DNA of 64,000 bases, taken from NCBI RefSeq assembly GCF_002904335.1, contig NZ_PPHF01000087.1:44774-108773 (forward strand), in the 5' to 3' direction. Below are positions 25,301 through 32,311 of the stretch, piece by piece (the first letter of the stretch is position 1; the number at the start of each line of letters is the position of its first letter). The position numbers and the translations under genes are program-made. This DNA is from Amycolatopsis sp. CA-126428. GTDB lineage: Bacteria; Actinomycetota; Actinomycetes; Mycobacteriales; Pseudonocardiaceae. The notes beneath the pieces were generated by a model. It had not been told where the DNA came from, made no database searches, and worked only from the letters and a program-made list of their open reading frames with translations.

Positions 25301-26312
25301 CCGCGCCCAGCTGCGCGACGCGATCGGCACGCGCTTCGAACTGCGCCTGGGCGACCCGATGGACTCCTCCGTCGACCGCAAGGTCGCGGCCAACGTCCCC
25401 GCCGACCGCCCGGGCCGCGGCATCACCGCGGAGAAGCTCCACTTCCTGGCGGCGTTGCCGCGCATCGATGCCGACCAGCGCCCGGAGACGGTCGGCGCGG
25501 GCGGCGTCGACCTGGTGCGCCGGATTTCGGCCGCGTGGCAGGGACCGCGCGCCCCGCAGGTCCGGCTGCTGCCGCCGGAGGTGCCGCTGGACACGCTGCC
25601 CGCCGCGCCTTCGCGTCAGGTCACCTTGGGGATCGCGGAATCGACGTTGCGCCCGGTGTACCTGGACTTCGCGGCCGACCCGCACTTCATGGCCTTCGGC
25701 GACGTGGAGTCGGGCAAGAGTTCACTGCTGCGAGCCATCGCTTCGGGGATCACGTCGGCCTACACGCCGGACGAAGCGGCGATCATCGTCGCGGACTACC
25801 GGCGTGGCCTGCTCGGCGCGGTGCCGGAGCCGCACCTGCTGGGGTACGCCGGTGCCGAGGGCAAGCTGACGGACCTGATCGGCGAGTGCGCCCAGGCGAT
25901 GCGCAACCGGCTGCCCGGGCCGTCGGTGACGCCCGAGCAGCTGCGGAACCGGTCGTGGTGGCGCGGGCCGGAGCTGTTCGTGCTGGTGGACGACTACGAG
26001 CTGGTGGCGACGGTGGGGCGGAACCCGTTGCAGCCGCTGCTGGAGTTCCTGCCGCAGGCCCGGGACATCGGCCTGCACGTGCTCATCGTCCGCGGATCCG
26101 GCGGCGCCGGGCGGGCGTTGTTCGAGCCGGTGCTGCAGCGGCTGCGGGAGCTGGGCACGCCGGGGTTGATCATGTCCGGGACGAAGGACGAAGGCGCGTT
26201 GCTCGCGGACGTGAAGCCGTCACCGCAGCCGCCGGGGCGGGGAACGCTGGTGTCCCGCCGGCACGGGACGGGACTGGTCCAGGTGGCGTGGACGAAACCG
26301 GCGGAGTCCTAG
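22374..26312 (+). CDS. eccC: Type VII secretion ATPase EccC (EccCa-EccCb fusion)
   Basis: The 1312-residue FtsK/SpoIIIE-type ATPase drives ESX export. Two membrane helices lie at about residues 23-45 and 52-75. Three ATPase domains follow with Walker A motifs GATGSGKSELL (about 475), GAPQSGKSTLM (about 825) and GDVESGKSSLL (about 1110). The first domain has a full Walker B (LLVIIDEFSEL). The second has FLFVDNW and the third FVLVDDY, so they are weaker, as is usual in this family. It is a single chain, whereas several mycobacterial systems split it in two. It is divergent from the eccD operon with 142 bp between them. Confidence 0.96.
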   Translation: MSLPSDRPSEIVLQSPPMLPKSSSGGMVQLMMFLPMMLGMGAMSFVYIGRDGGVMTYVFGALFLCAMGGMVVMSLGRGGMAKKAQINDERRDYQRYLSGLRAQVRDIADGQRAAMIAVQPDPADLWAYVETGKLWDRRRTEPQFAQVRAGTGPQRLATPLKAPQTVPLEDLDPVSSTSLKHFIRTYSTVDGLPVALSLRSFAAVTVAGRRPAVLGLVRALLCQLVTFHSPADLRVALCVAPDRQHDWEWAKWLPHAAAAGSADAVGSRRLAAGTAAGLAELLGADLGERPVFSRRAAAELDLPHLVVVVDGGTAHGEPRLIGEDGRLGVTVIEVGPEQPRASSTERLLSLHTAPESLGMVVGEGGEQRLGFLGRPDVLDRGAAEALARMLTPLHTPAAVVGDKPMSATFGLAGLLGIGDPRDTDTAVTWAPRAARDRLRIPLGVNPEGRPVELDLKESAEGGMGPHGLVIGATGSGKSELLRTLVTALAVMHSSETLNLALIDFKGGATFAGMTGLPHTCAVITNLSDDLALVDRMADALNGELLRRQELLHAAGNYASVRDYEKARADGAPLDPLPSLLVIIDEFSELLSSRPEFIDLFVAIGRLGRSLGIHLLLASQRLEEGRLRGLDSHLSYRIGLRTFSAAESRAVLGVADAYHLPPVPGSAYLKSDTETLFRLKAAYVSGELPPRSTVVREDGQELGVLPFSLAPVEIPVTVELSEVVPAPSEEGGTGETIIGAMLSRLEGRGPAAHQIWLPPLAEPPTLDQLLPPLGEDAARGLCPLGWGGNGKLTIPVALVDKPFEQRRDMLWADFSGAAGHALIVGAPQSGKSTLMKDIAGMLALTHTPAEVQLFVLDMGGGALAPIAGLPHVSGYATRRDAQRCRRVVAELTTLLEQREEFFAAQGIESMAAFRARRAEFTESTDEREFGDVFLFVDNWTTIRQEYEQLEEQITGLAARGLGFGIHVIVSLNQWIGVRAQLRDAIGTRFELRLGDPMDSSVDRKVAANVPADRPGRGITAEKLHFLAALPRIDADQRPETVGAGGVDLVRRISAAWQGPRAPQVRLLPPEVPLDTLPAAPSRQVTLGIAESTLRPVYLDFAADPHFMAFGDVESGKSSLLRAIASGITSAYTPDEAAIIVADYRRGLLGAVPEPHLLGYAGAEGKLTDLIGECAQAMRNRLPGPSVTPEQLRNRSWWRGPELFVLVDDYELVATVGRNPLQPLLEFLPQARDIGLHVLIVRGSGGAGRALFEPVLQRLRELGTPGLIMSGTKDEGALLADVKPSPQPPGRGTLVSRRHGTGLVQVAWTKPAES

Positions 26313-26442
26313 TCTTCGAAGAGCGGATCGTCCTCGGCCCGCCGGATCTCCAACGCCGTCCCGAACTCGGCGGCGGTGGACCACCACGTCCGAGTTGCGG
26401 AACCTCATCCGCGCACCACGGGAGCGGACCCGGGCGGAAGGC
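26313..26442 (-). other. Short intergenic stretch with a possible decayed coding tail
   Basis: On the minus strand the codons ending at 26309 read WWSTAAEFGTALEIRRAED, then DPLFED and stop, with good codon bias. The stop overlaps the eccC stop in the way other convergent pairs do here. The frame is closed by a TGA upstream and has no start codon. An ATG at 26408 opens the neighbouring frame (MRFRNSDVVVHRRR), so a frameshifted small gene is possible. I do not call a gene. Confidence 0.25.
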
Positions 26443-27066
26443 TCACCGCACGGGCCCGGTCGTCTCGGCGGCGAAGTGGTAGTAGCAGACGGCCCGGTGC
26501 TTGCCCGCGGCCCAGCTCGACGACGTCGGCGTCACGACCTGCACGCGGACATCGGGCACCGGCCGGGCGCCGGCTTCGCACCGGGCCAGGGCGTCGCGGT
26601 AGAGCTCGAGGATGTCGGGCATCGGGCCCTCGCCCAGCGGCAGCACGTCGAACGCCTCACCGGTGTGCGGCGCGGCGCACGACGTCAGGAACACGTCGGC
26701 CTCGCCCGAGGCCGCCGGGGACCAGAAGCAGTCGCGCGCGCCGAGGTCGAGTCCGTGCACCACGTTCTCGGGCAGCCGGTCCTGGGCTGCCCGCTGCTGC
26801 CACCACGCCGTCCCGGTGCTGATCAGGTAGGCGAGCACGCCCATCCAGGCGGTGAAGGCGATCAGGCCGCAGACGACGAGCACGAGCCCCCGCTGCCGCT
26901 GCTTCCTGATCCGGGAGATGGCGATGGCGCCGAAAACCGGCGCGAGCAGGCCGCCGAGCAGCCCGAAGACGAGCGTGGCGATCGCGTAGCCGCTGATGGG
27001 CTGTCTGCGCAGCTCGGTGCGCATCAGCTCGTCGAAGAGCTCGGGATCGTGCTGTGGTGCTGACAT
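26443..27066 (-). CDS. DUF4190-type membrane protein with a septum-formation-like C-terminal domain
   Basis: The 207-residue protein has two hydrophobic helices (about residues 25-50, ISGYAIATLVFGLLGGLLAPVFGAIAI, and 58-82, GLVLVVCGLIAFTAWMGVLAYLI). These match the DUF4190 pattern in which the first helix ends in AI.RIR. An outer domain follows with four Cys (DCFW, TSCAAPHTGEAFDVL, ARCEAG, AVCYYH), similar to the domain seen in actinobacterial 'septum formation' proteins. The biochemical role is unknown. It faces eccC convergently and a secreted protease gene divergently. Confidence 0.72.
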   Translation of the reverse strand: MSAPQHDPELFDELMRTELRRQPISGYAIATLVFGLLGGLLAPVFGAIAISRIRKQRQRGLVLVVCGLIAFTAWMGVLAYLISTGTAWWQQRAAQDRLPENVVHGLDLGARDCFWSPAASGEADVFLTSCAAPHTGEAFDVLPLGEGPMPDILELYRDALARCEAGARPVPDVRVQVVTPTSSSWAAGKHRAVCYYHFAAETTGPVR

Positions 27067-27250
27067 GTTCCCCTCCCCCGCCCGGCCAAGAATTGCGGGC
27101 ACGCCGGAACAACCGCGCGAGAATGCATTCGAACGCCCCCTTCATGGCCGCCGCCGCGGCGACAGGGGCGTCACACACTACCTCCGGGACGGTGGGTTAC
27201 CGACTTCGGTAGGTTCCGAAAATCCTTCACGGCTCTTACGTTGAGCTGGA

Positions 27251-27266
27251 CGTCCCGTTCGGGACG
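27251..27266. promoter_or_regulatory. Inverted repeat upstream of the secreted protease gene
   Basis: CGTCCCGTTCGGGACG is a perfect inverted repeat with a two-base centre, 35 bp before the protease start. A second small palindrome, ACCGACTTCGGT, is at 27199-27210. Both lie where an operator would be expected. The regulators are unknown. Confidence 0.4.
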
Positions 27267-27300
27267 GATATCCGGATCACCTGGGCCGAAGGGCATTTTC

Positions 27301-28005
27301 ATGCGAATGTCGAGGGCTGTAGCCGCGGTGGGTGCGGCCGCCGCGGCGCTGAGTCTGGTCTCAGCGGGGGTGGCGGACGCCCAGCAGGACATCATCGGCG
27401 GGAGCACGGTCTCCTCCGCGCCGTGGGGCGCCCAGATCTACTGGAACAACGTGACGACGTACGGCGGCTTCGAGTGCTCGGGGACGATCATCGCCCCGCA
27501 GTGGGTGCTCACCGCCCAGCACTGCCTGAACTCGCCGGGCATGCACGTCAAGGTCGGCAACGTGACGCTGCAGCAGGGCACGAACGCGAACGTCGACCAG
27601 CAGAAGGCGTCCCCGAACGGCGACATCGCCCTGCTGCACCTGACGACGGCGGTCAACACGACGTACATGAAGCTCGGCACCGGCAACCCGCCGACCGGGT
27701 CGACCAACCAGATCTACGGCTGGGGCCGCACCCAGGGCAGCAGCCCGCCGTCGAGCACCCTGAAGACCGCCAACGTGCGCGTGACGGGCCTGAGCTCGGA
27801 CGCCTTCGGCGGCACCGCGATCGCCAGCCAGGGCATCAACGGCTCGGCGTGGCACGGCGACTCGGGCGGCCCGGAGCTGTACAACGGCGCCCAGGTCGGG
27901 GTCTGCTCGACGGGCAGCAACTCCGGTTCGAACCCGCAGGGCACGCAGAACTACGCGAGCATCGCCTCCAGCCGCAGCTGGATCCGCACGACGACCGGCG
28001 TCTGA
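27301..28005 (+). CDS. Secreted chymotrypsin-fold serine protease (S1 family)
   Basis: The 234-residue precursor has a signal peptide (about residues 1-28, ending VADAQQD) and a mature start at IIGGSTVSS. The triad is present: His in VLTAQHCL, Asp in NGDIALLHL and Ser in WHGDSGGPEL. Six residues before the catalytic Ser the position that is Asp in trypsin is Ser, so cleavage after Arg/Lys is not expected. A Cys pair flanks the catalytic His (ECSGTII and HCL). The ATG at 27301 follows GAAGG. The enzyme should act outside the cell. It lies inside the ESX locus but uses its own general secretory signal. Confidence 0.9.
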   Translation: MRMSRAVAAVGAAAAALSLVSAGVADAQQDIIGGSTVSSAPWGAQIYWNNVTTYGGFECSGTIIAPQWVLTAQHCLNSPGMHVKVGNVTLQQGTNANVDQQKASPNGDIALLHLTTAVNTTYMKLGTGNPPTGSTNQIYGWGRTQGSSPPSSTLKTANVRVTGLSSDAFGGTAIASQGINGSAWHGDSGGPELYNGAQVGVCSTGSNSGSNPQGTQNYASIASSRSWIRTTTGV

Positions 28006-28014
28006 CACCGGGCC

Positions 28015-28048
28015 CCGCGTGCCGGCCGCCACGGCGGCCGGCACGCGG
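28015..28048 (+). terminator. Strong hairpin after the protease gene
   Basis: A 16-bp perfect stem (CCGCGTGCCGGCCGCC with its complement) closes a two-base loop ten bases after the protease stop codon. It is a GC-rich terminator without a T-run. Confidence 0.7.
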
Positions 28049-28062
28049 CGCATACTCGCGGC

Positions 28063-28506
28063 ATGAAGTTCCGCACGACCGTGCTGCTCGGCGGCAAGAC
28101 CGCGACCGGCCTGCCGGTGCCCGCCGACGTCGTCGAGGCGCTCGGCGCCGGCAAGAAGCCCGCGGTCACCGTGACGCTCGGCGGGCACACCTACCGCACG
28201 ACGGTGGCGAGCCGCGGCGGGCAGTTCCTGGTGCCGCTCAGCGCCGAGAACCGCGAGCAGGCCGGGGTCGCCGCCGGGGACGACGTCGACGTCGAGATCG
28301 CGCTCGACACCGCGCCCCGTGAACTCGACATCCCCGCCGAGCTGGCCGAAGCGCTCGCCGCCGACGACACCGCGCGAGCCCGGTTCGAGAGCCTCTCCTA
28401 CAGCGCGAAGCAGCGGTTCGTCCTGCCGATCGGGCAGGCGAAGACCGAGGAGACCCGGCACCGGCGCGTCGCCAAGGTGATCACGGACCTGCGCGCCGGG
28501 AAGTAG
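28063..28506 (+). CDS. YdeI/OmpD-associated family protein (DUF1905 plus OmdA domain)
   Basis: The 147-residue protein combines an N-terminal DUF1905 domain (MKFRTTVLLGGKTATGLPVPADVVEALGAGKKPAVTVTLGG...) with the C-terminal OmdA-type helical segment (LAADDTARARFESLSYSAKQRFVLPIGQAKTEETRHRRVAKVITDLRAGK). The family has been linked to resistance to cationic peptides in enterobacteria, but its biochemical role is unknown. A second, standalone OmdA-like segment is encoded at 63405-63593. It ends 1 bp before the convergent acyl ligase gene. Confidence 0.82.
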   Translation: MKFRTTVLLGGKTATGLPVPADVVEALGAGKKPAVTVTLGGHTYRTTVASRGGQFLVPLSAENREQAGVAAGDDVDVEIALDTAPRELDIPAELAEALAADDTARARFESLSYSAKQRFVLPIGQAKTEETRHRRVAKVITDLRAGK

Positions 28507-29916
28507 TCACTCCACAAGGGACGCCCGCAGCGCCGCCTTGTCCGGTTTCCCCGACGGCGCCACCGGAACCGCGTTCACGAAACTGAACCGCGCCGGGACC
28601 GCTGCCTCCCCCAGCTCGGCCGCCACCGCCTTGCGCACCTCGCCCAGATCAGGCGAGCGACCCGGCACCGGGACCACGAACGCGTGCGCCGCCTCGCCGG
28701 TCCGCGCGTCCGGGACCGCGACGACGTACGCCTGGTCGACGTCCGGGCACGCGGCGATCGCCCGCTCGATCGGGCCGGTGTAGTGGATGATCGCGTTCAC
28801 GATCACCACGTCGCGCGCGCGGCCGGACAGGTGCAGGTAGCCCTCGCCGTCGACGAAACCCAGGTCCTGCGTCCGCACCCAGCCCTCGTGCAGCACCTCG
28901 GCCGTGGTGGCCTCGTCACGCCAGTAGCCCGCGAACGCCGACGGCGTGCGCACCCAGACCTCGCCCTCCCGCACCGCGACTTCCACCGTGTCGCACGCTT
29001 TCCCGACCGAACCCAGGCCCTCGTCGGCGCGGCAGATCGTCAGCATCCCCGTCTCGGTCTGCCCGTACGCGTGGTGCATCGCGGGCCCGATCCGCTCGGC
29101 CGCCTCGGCGAGCTTGTGCGGCGGCACCGGCGAACCGGCCACGATCAGCCTCCGCAGGCCACTCAGGTCGACGTCCGAATCCCGCAGCACGTCGAGCATC
29201 CGGTGCAGCCGCGGCACCGTGGTCAGCGCCGCCGAAATGCCCAGCCGCGGCAGCACGCCCGGGAAGTCCGGCAGCCCCTCGGGGATCACCGCCGTGCCGC
29301 CCGCGAACAGGCACACCCCCAGCTGCTCGACCATCACCGCGCTGGCCAGGGAGCCGAACAGCAGGTAGCGGCCGAACCCCGCGCCCAGCCGCTCGTGCGC
29401 CGAGCCCGGCACCGGCGGCCGCCAGACCCGGCCTTCGGTCAGCGCGCGGTAGCGGTACGCCACGCCCTTCGGGACGCCGGTGCTACCACTGGTGAACACG
29501 ACCGTCGCGATGTCGTCGAGCCGTCCCTGCGGCACCGGCTCCGTGTAGCGGCCCAGCAGGGACGGCCCCACCCGCAGCACCGGCACCCCGGCGGCCACCG
29601 GGTCCCCGTCGGTGACCAGGGCTTTGACGTCGCGGAGGATGTGCCGCAGCTGCGCCTCCGGCAGCCCGGGCCGCACCGCGACCGCGCGGGCGCCGAGCAC
29701 GTGCACCGCGACGAGCGCGGCGAACCCCTCCGGCGTGACGGCGGTGGCCAGCCCGACGCCGTCGCCCGGGCCGAGCCCGGCCGCCCGCAGGCCCGCGGTG
29801 AACCGGCCGATCAGCTCCCGCAGCTCGCCGCGGGTGGTCACCCGGGCGCCGTGCTCGAACGCGGGGACTTCCGGAGCGCGCTCCAGCTCGTCCAGCAGTG
29901 CCTGCGGGTGCACCAT
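28507..29916 (-). CDS. AMP-dependent acyl ligase (acyl-CoA/acyl-AMP synthetase family)
   Basis: The 469-residue adenylate-forming enzyme shows core motifs TVVFTSGSTGVPKGV (phosphate loop), HAYGQTETGML, YLHLSGRARDVVIVNA and, at the end, PSGKPDKAAL with the adenylation Lys. The N-terminus is short compared with standard long-chain ligases, and it is nearest to the compact 'fatty acid-CoA ligase family' proteins that include OleC-like enzymes. The substrate is probably a fatty or beta-hydroxy acid, but this is not certain. It follows a membrane protein gene on the same strand after 30 bp, so the two are likely in an operon. Confidence 0.8.
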   Translation of the reverse strand: MVHPQALLDELERAPEVPAFEHGARVTTRGELRELIGRFTAGLRAAGLGPGDGVGLATAVTPEGFAALVAVHVLGARAVAVRPGLPEAQLRHILRDVKALVTDGDPVAAGVPVLRVGPSLLGRYTEPVPQGRLDDIATVVFTSGSTGVPKGVAYRYRALTEGRVWRPPVPGSAHERLGAGFGRYLLFGSLASAVMVEQLGVCLFAGGTAVIPEGLPDFPGVLPRLGISAALTTVPRLHRMLDVLRDSDVDLSGLRRLIVAGSPVPPHKLAEAAERIGPAMHHAYGQTETGMLTICRADEGLGSVGKACDTVEVAVREGEVWVRTPSAFAGYWRDEATTAEVLHEGWVRTQDLGFVDGEGYLHLSGRARDVVIVNAIIHYTGPIERAIAACPDVDQAYVVAVPDARTGEAAHAFVVPVPGRSPDLGEVRKAVAAELGEAAVPARFSFVNAVPVAPSGKPDKAALRASLVE

Positions 29917-29946
29917 CGCGACTCACCTTTCGCCGGGGCGTCCGGT

Positions 29947-30939
29947 CTACCGGGCGGATCTCAGAATTTCGGCAGAAACGACCCGCTCCGCCCGCGGGAG
30001 CGACCGCAGGGACAGCGTGCCCGCGACGGCGAGCGCCGCGATCAGGCCGGTGGCGGCGGCGAGCGTCCAGAAGTCCGGGTGCACGATGGACTGGCCGCGC
30101 TCGGCCTGCCAGGTGAGCAGCGCGATCAGCCCCGCGTAGCCGGCACCCGTGGTCCGGACCAGCCGGCGGCGGACGACGTCGGATTCGAGCACCCGGTAGC
30201 GGCGGGCCAGCAGGAGCAGCCCGAACGCCACCAGCGGCAGCACCTGCAGGGCGTGGATGCCGACGAAGTGCGGGATCCGCAGGTCCCCGCCGACCGTGCT
30301 CCAGCCGACCACCGGCAGCCCGGGGCCGCCGTCCTCGACGCCGACCGAGTGCGCACCGAACGTGGAGAACTTGCCGTTCGCCTCGAGCACCGCCTCCTGC
30401 GCCGGCGTCGCCGTGAACATCAGCGTCGCGACGTACATCCCCACCACGGCGAGGCCGGCGCCCCAGCGCAACGCCGACCTCAGCGCGCGGTCCGGGATGC
30501 GCTGGAACAGCAACAGCACCGCGACGGCGGCGGTCATCGACCACGCCGTGTACGCACCCCCGGCGACCAGGTTGTTGATCATGGCGTCGGCCGGCGTCGA
30601 CTGGTTGAAGTGCAGCGTCCGGCCGCGGACGATGATCTGCCACACGAGCAGCGCGAAGTCCAGGCCGATGCCGGCGGCGAAGAGCGTCCCGAACCACCAG
30701 CCGGCGCGGCGGCCGCGGCGCACGTGCGTCAGCAGCCACGCCAGCGTCAGCGCGTACAGCCCGATCGAGACGGAGAACTTGAACGGCTTGAGCCAGATCG
30801 GCGCGTTGACCAGCGTGCGATCATCGAAGAGGAGTCCGAGCAGCGAGACCGCGCACAGCACCCCCATCGCTCCGGCCAGCACCACCAGCGGGCGGTGCCA
30901 CGCGCGGAGCGTGACCAGCGGATTTCCCTTGTCTGCCAT
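29947..30939 (-). CDS. Polytopic membrane protein of unknown function
   Basis: The 330-residue protein has about eight hydrophobic helices (for example PLVVLAGAMGVLCAVSLLGLLF, FSVSIGLYALTLAWLLTHV and LQVLPLVAFGLLLLARRY). Conserved-looking features are WLKPFKF just before the second helix and FVGIHALQVLP in the second half. I do not recognise a named family. It probably forms an operon with the acyl ligase gene and could work with it on a membrane-bound product. It is divergent from the WXG100 operon with 216 bp between them. Confidence 0.75.
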   Translation of the reverse strand: MADKGNPLVTLRAWHRPLVVLAGAMGVLCAVSLLGLLFDDRTLVNAPIWLKPFKFSVSIGLYALTLAWLLTHVRRGRRAGWWFGTLFAAGIGLDFALLVWQIIVRGRTLHFNQSTPADAMINNLVAGGAYTAWSMTAAVAVLLLFQRIPDRALRSALRWGAGLAVVGMYVATLMFTATPAQEAVLEANGKFSTFGAHSVGVEDGGPGLPVVGWSTVGGDLRIPHFVGIHALQVLPLVAFGLLLLARRYRVLESDVVRRRLVRTTGAGYAGLIALLTWQAERGQSIVHPDFWTLAAATGLIAALAVAGTLSLRSLPRAERVVSAEILRSAR

Positions 30940-31064
30940 GCCTTCAAGCCTGGCGTGGGGGCGGCCCGGGGTCACTGGAGCGCGCCACCGTCCCGGGGTG
31001 GGGAACGCCCTACCTCCGCCCGCGTGGGTAATAGTGCCGTCAGCGCGACCGGCAGTTGTGCCGT

Positions 31065-31092
31065 TTGACCACACTGGCCTCTTTCCTAGCGT
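31065..31092 (+). promoter_or_regulatory. Candidate promoter of the WXG100 operon
   Basis: TTGACC (31065-31070) and TAGCGT (31087-31092) are separated by 16 bp, close to a primary-sigma promoter, about 65 bp upstream of the first WXG100 gene, which itself has a strong GAAGGAGGT ribosome site. A GGC-N5-TACCCAC motif lies upstream on the other strand at 31024-31038. Confidence 0.5.
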
Positions 31093-31155
31093 GACTTTCA
31101 CACGCGCGGACCACCGCGCCAGGGGAATTCGCTTCAGGAAGGAGGTGGCCCGTCG

Positions 31156-31500
31156 ATGTCCAGTCCGGGATTCCAGGCAGATTCCGCTGCCATGACGCGC
31201 GCCGTCCAGGGTTTCGAGGAAACCGCGACGAACGCCAAGTCCACGATGGCCAGCTTGGAGTCCGAGCTGACCGAGGCCCTGCGCAACTACAAGGGTGACC
31301 AGGCCGTGGCCTTCTGGGACCTCCAGCGGCGGCTGCAGGAGAAGATGACCGCCGCGGTGAAGGAGCTCGACACGATGTCGCAGCTCGTGCACACCAGCCA
31401 CGCGAACTACGGCCGCGGCGACGCCGACGTCCACCAGAGCTTCCAGGGGGTCGGCCACACCCTCGAGGGCTCGGGCGTGCTCCCCCGCCTCAACCCCTGA
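31156..31500 (+). CDS. WXG100-family small secreted protein (ESX substrate), WXG replaced by YKG
   Basis: The 114-residue protein folds as a helical hairpin (helix 1 about residues 10-44, helix 2 about 52-95) with the turn NYKGDQAVAF where WXG is expected. The second helix ends HTSHANYGRGDADVHQSF, carrying a Y..D/E-type C-terminal secretion pattern (YGRGD). There is no signal peptide. It is paired with the next WXG-like gene 18 bp downstream, as EsxB/EsxA pairs are. It heads the secreted-protein operon of the ESX locus. Confidence 0.85.
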   Translation: MSSPGFQADSAAMTRAVQGFEETATNAKSTMASLESELTEALRNYKGDQAVAFWDLQRRLQEKMTAAVKELDTMSQLVHTSHANYGRGDADVHQSFQGVGHTLEGSGVLPRLNP

Positions 31501-31518
31501 CCCGAGAGGACGCCCACC

Positions 31519-31821
31519 ATGGCCGACGTCGTCGAAATCAACTTCGCCGCGCTGCAGCACAGCTCGGCATCCCTGGCCGCCAAGGCCAAGGCGCTCACCT
31601 CGCAGCTGGAGCAGCTGCACCAGAACCTGCAGCCGATCACCGCGACCTGGTACGCCTCCGGCAGCTCCGCCGGTGACGCCGCCCGCCAGGCCGAGACGCG
31701 CCTGCGCCAGGCCACCGCGGACATCGTCGCGATCATCGCGCAGTTCGGCGGGAAGGTCGGCGAGGCGCACGACCTCCAGCAGTCGCTGGAGAACCGCAAC
31801 CAGGGACTGTTCGCGGGCTGA
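31519..31821 (+). CDS. WXG100-family small secreted protein (EsxA-like partner)
   Basis: The 100-residue protein is the standard WXG100 length. It has two helices joined by a turn reading TWYASGSSAGDAARQAE, a WXG variant. Its likely partner is the 114-residue protein encoded just upstream. Such pairs form four-helix bundles that are exported together, with one partner bound by the last ATPase domain of EccC. A 14-bp-stem hairpin follows the stop codon, which may set the pair's expression apart from the genes downstream. Confidence 0.87.
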   Translation: MADVVEINFAALQHSSASLAAKAKALTSQLEQLHQNLQPITATWYASGSSAGDAARQAETRLRQATADIVAIIAQFGGKVGEAHDLQQSLENRNQGLFAG

Positions 31822-31838
31822 TCCGCGCACCAGACGTC

Positions 31839-31880
31839 GGTCGGCCGGTGCGGGAAACCCCCCGCTCGCACCGGCCGACC
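31839..31880 (+). terminator. Hairpin after the WXG100 pair
   Basis: A 14-bp perfect stem (GGTCGGCCGGTGCG with its complement) has a 14-base loop. It lies between the WXG100 pair and the rest of the operon. It may be a partial terminator or an mRNA stabiliser that raises yield of the two small substrates. Confidence 0.55.
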
Positions 31881-31924
31881 GGCTTTCCCCCTGTCCGCCA
31901 GTCGCGCCCAGAGAGCCGGGACCG

Positions 31925-32311
31925 ATGCCAGACCAGTCGTACTACGTCCACCTGGAATCGCTGAAGGACTTCGTGCGGGAACTGGAAACCCAGATCCACG
32001 CGATGTCGAAACCGAACGACTTCCTGCTCACCCTCGGCGAGGAGCCGCTGCTGTTCGGCGAGTTCGGCGAGGCCGGGTCGCTGGCCGACGCCCACCGCGC
32101 CGCCGTCTCGGAGATGCAGGGCCTGCTCGACCAGGTCCGCAGCGCGATCGGGTTCGCCCAGGACGTCACCACCACGGTCGCCGACGGTTACGCCGGCGCC
32201 GACCAGTCGGTGGCCGGGGACCTGCACGCTTCGGGCGCCGTCACCGGCCTGCTCGACCCGGTGCTGGGGCTGCTGGGCGGCGGAAACACGGACGGGAGCC
32301 GCAAGGGATGA
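31925..32311 (+). CDS. ESX-associated small helical protein
   Basis: The 128-residue protein (MPDQSYYVHLESLKDFVRELETQIHAMSKPNDFLLTL...) is mainly helical without a signal peptide or membrane helix. The end (YAGADQSVAGDLHASGAVTGLLDPVLGLLGGG) is Gly-rich. Size and context resemble EspC/ESX-secretion-target proteins, but the WXG turn is missing. Its stop overlaps the ATG of the PPE-like gene by 4 bp, suggesting that the two products bind each other, as PE and PPE proteins do. Confidence 0.7.
   Translation: MPDQSYYVHLESLKDFVRELETQIHAMSKPNDFLLTLGEEPLLFGEFGEAGSLADAHRAAVSEMQGLLDQVRSAIGFAQDVTTTVADGYAGADQSVAGDLHASGAVTGLLDPVLGLLGGGNTDGSRKG

Noticed and set aside
22209..25685. Long minus-strand ORF opposite eccC (1158 codons)
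   Set aside because: The composition is that of a shadow frame, and eccC motifs are unambiguous on the other strand.
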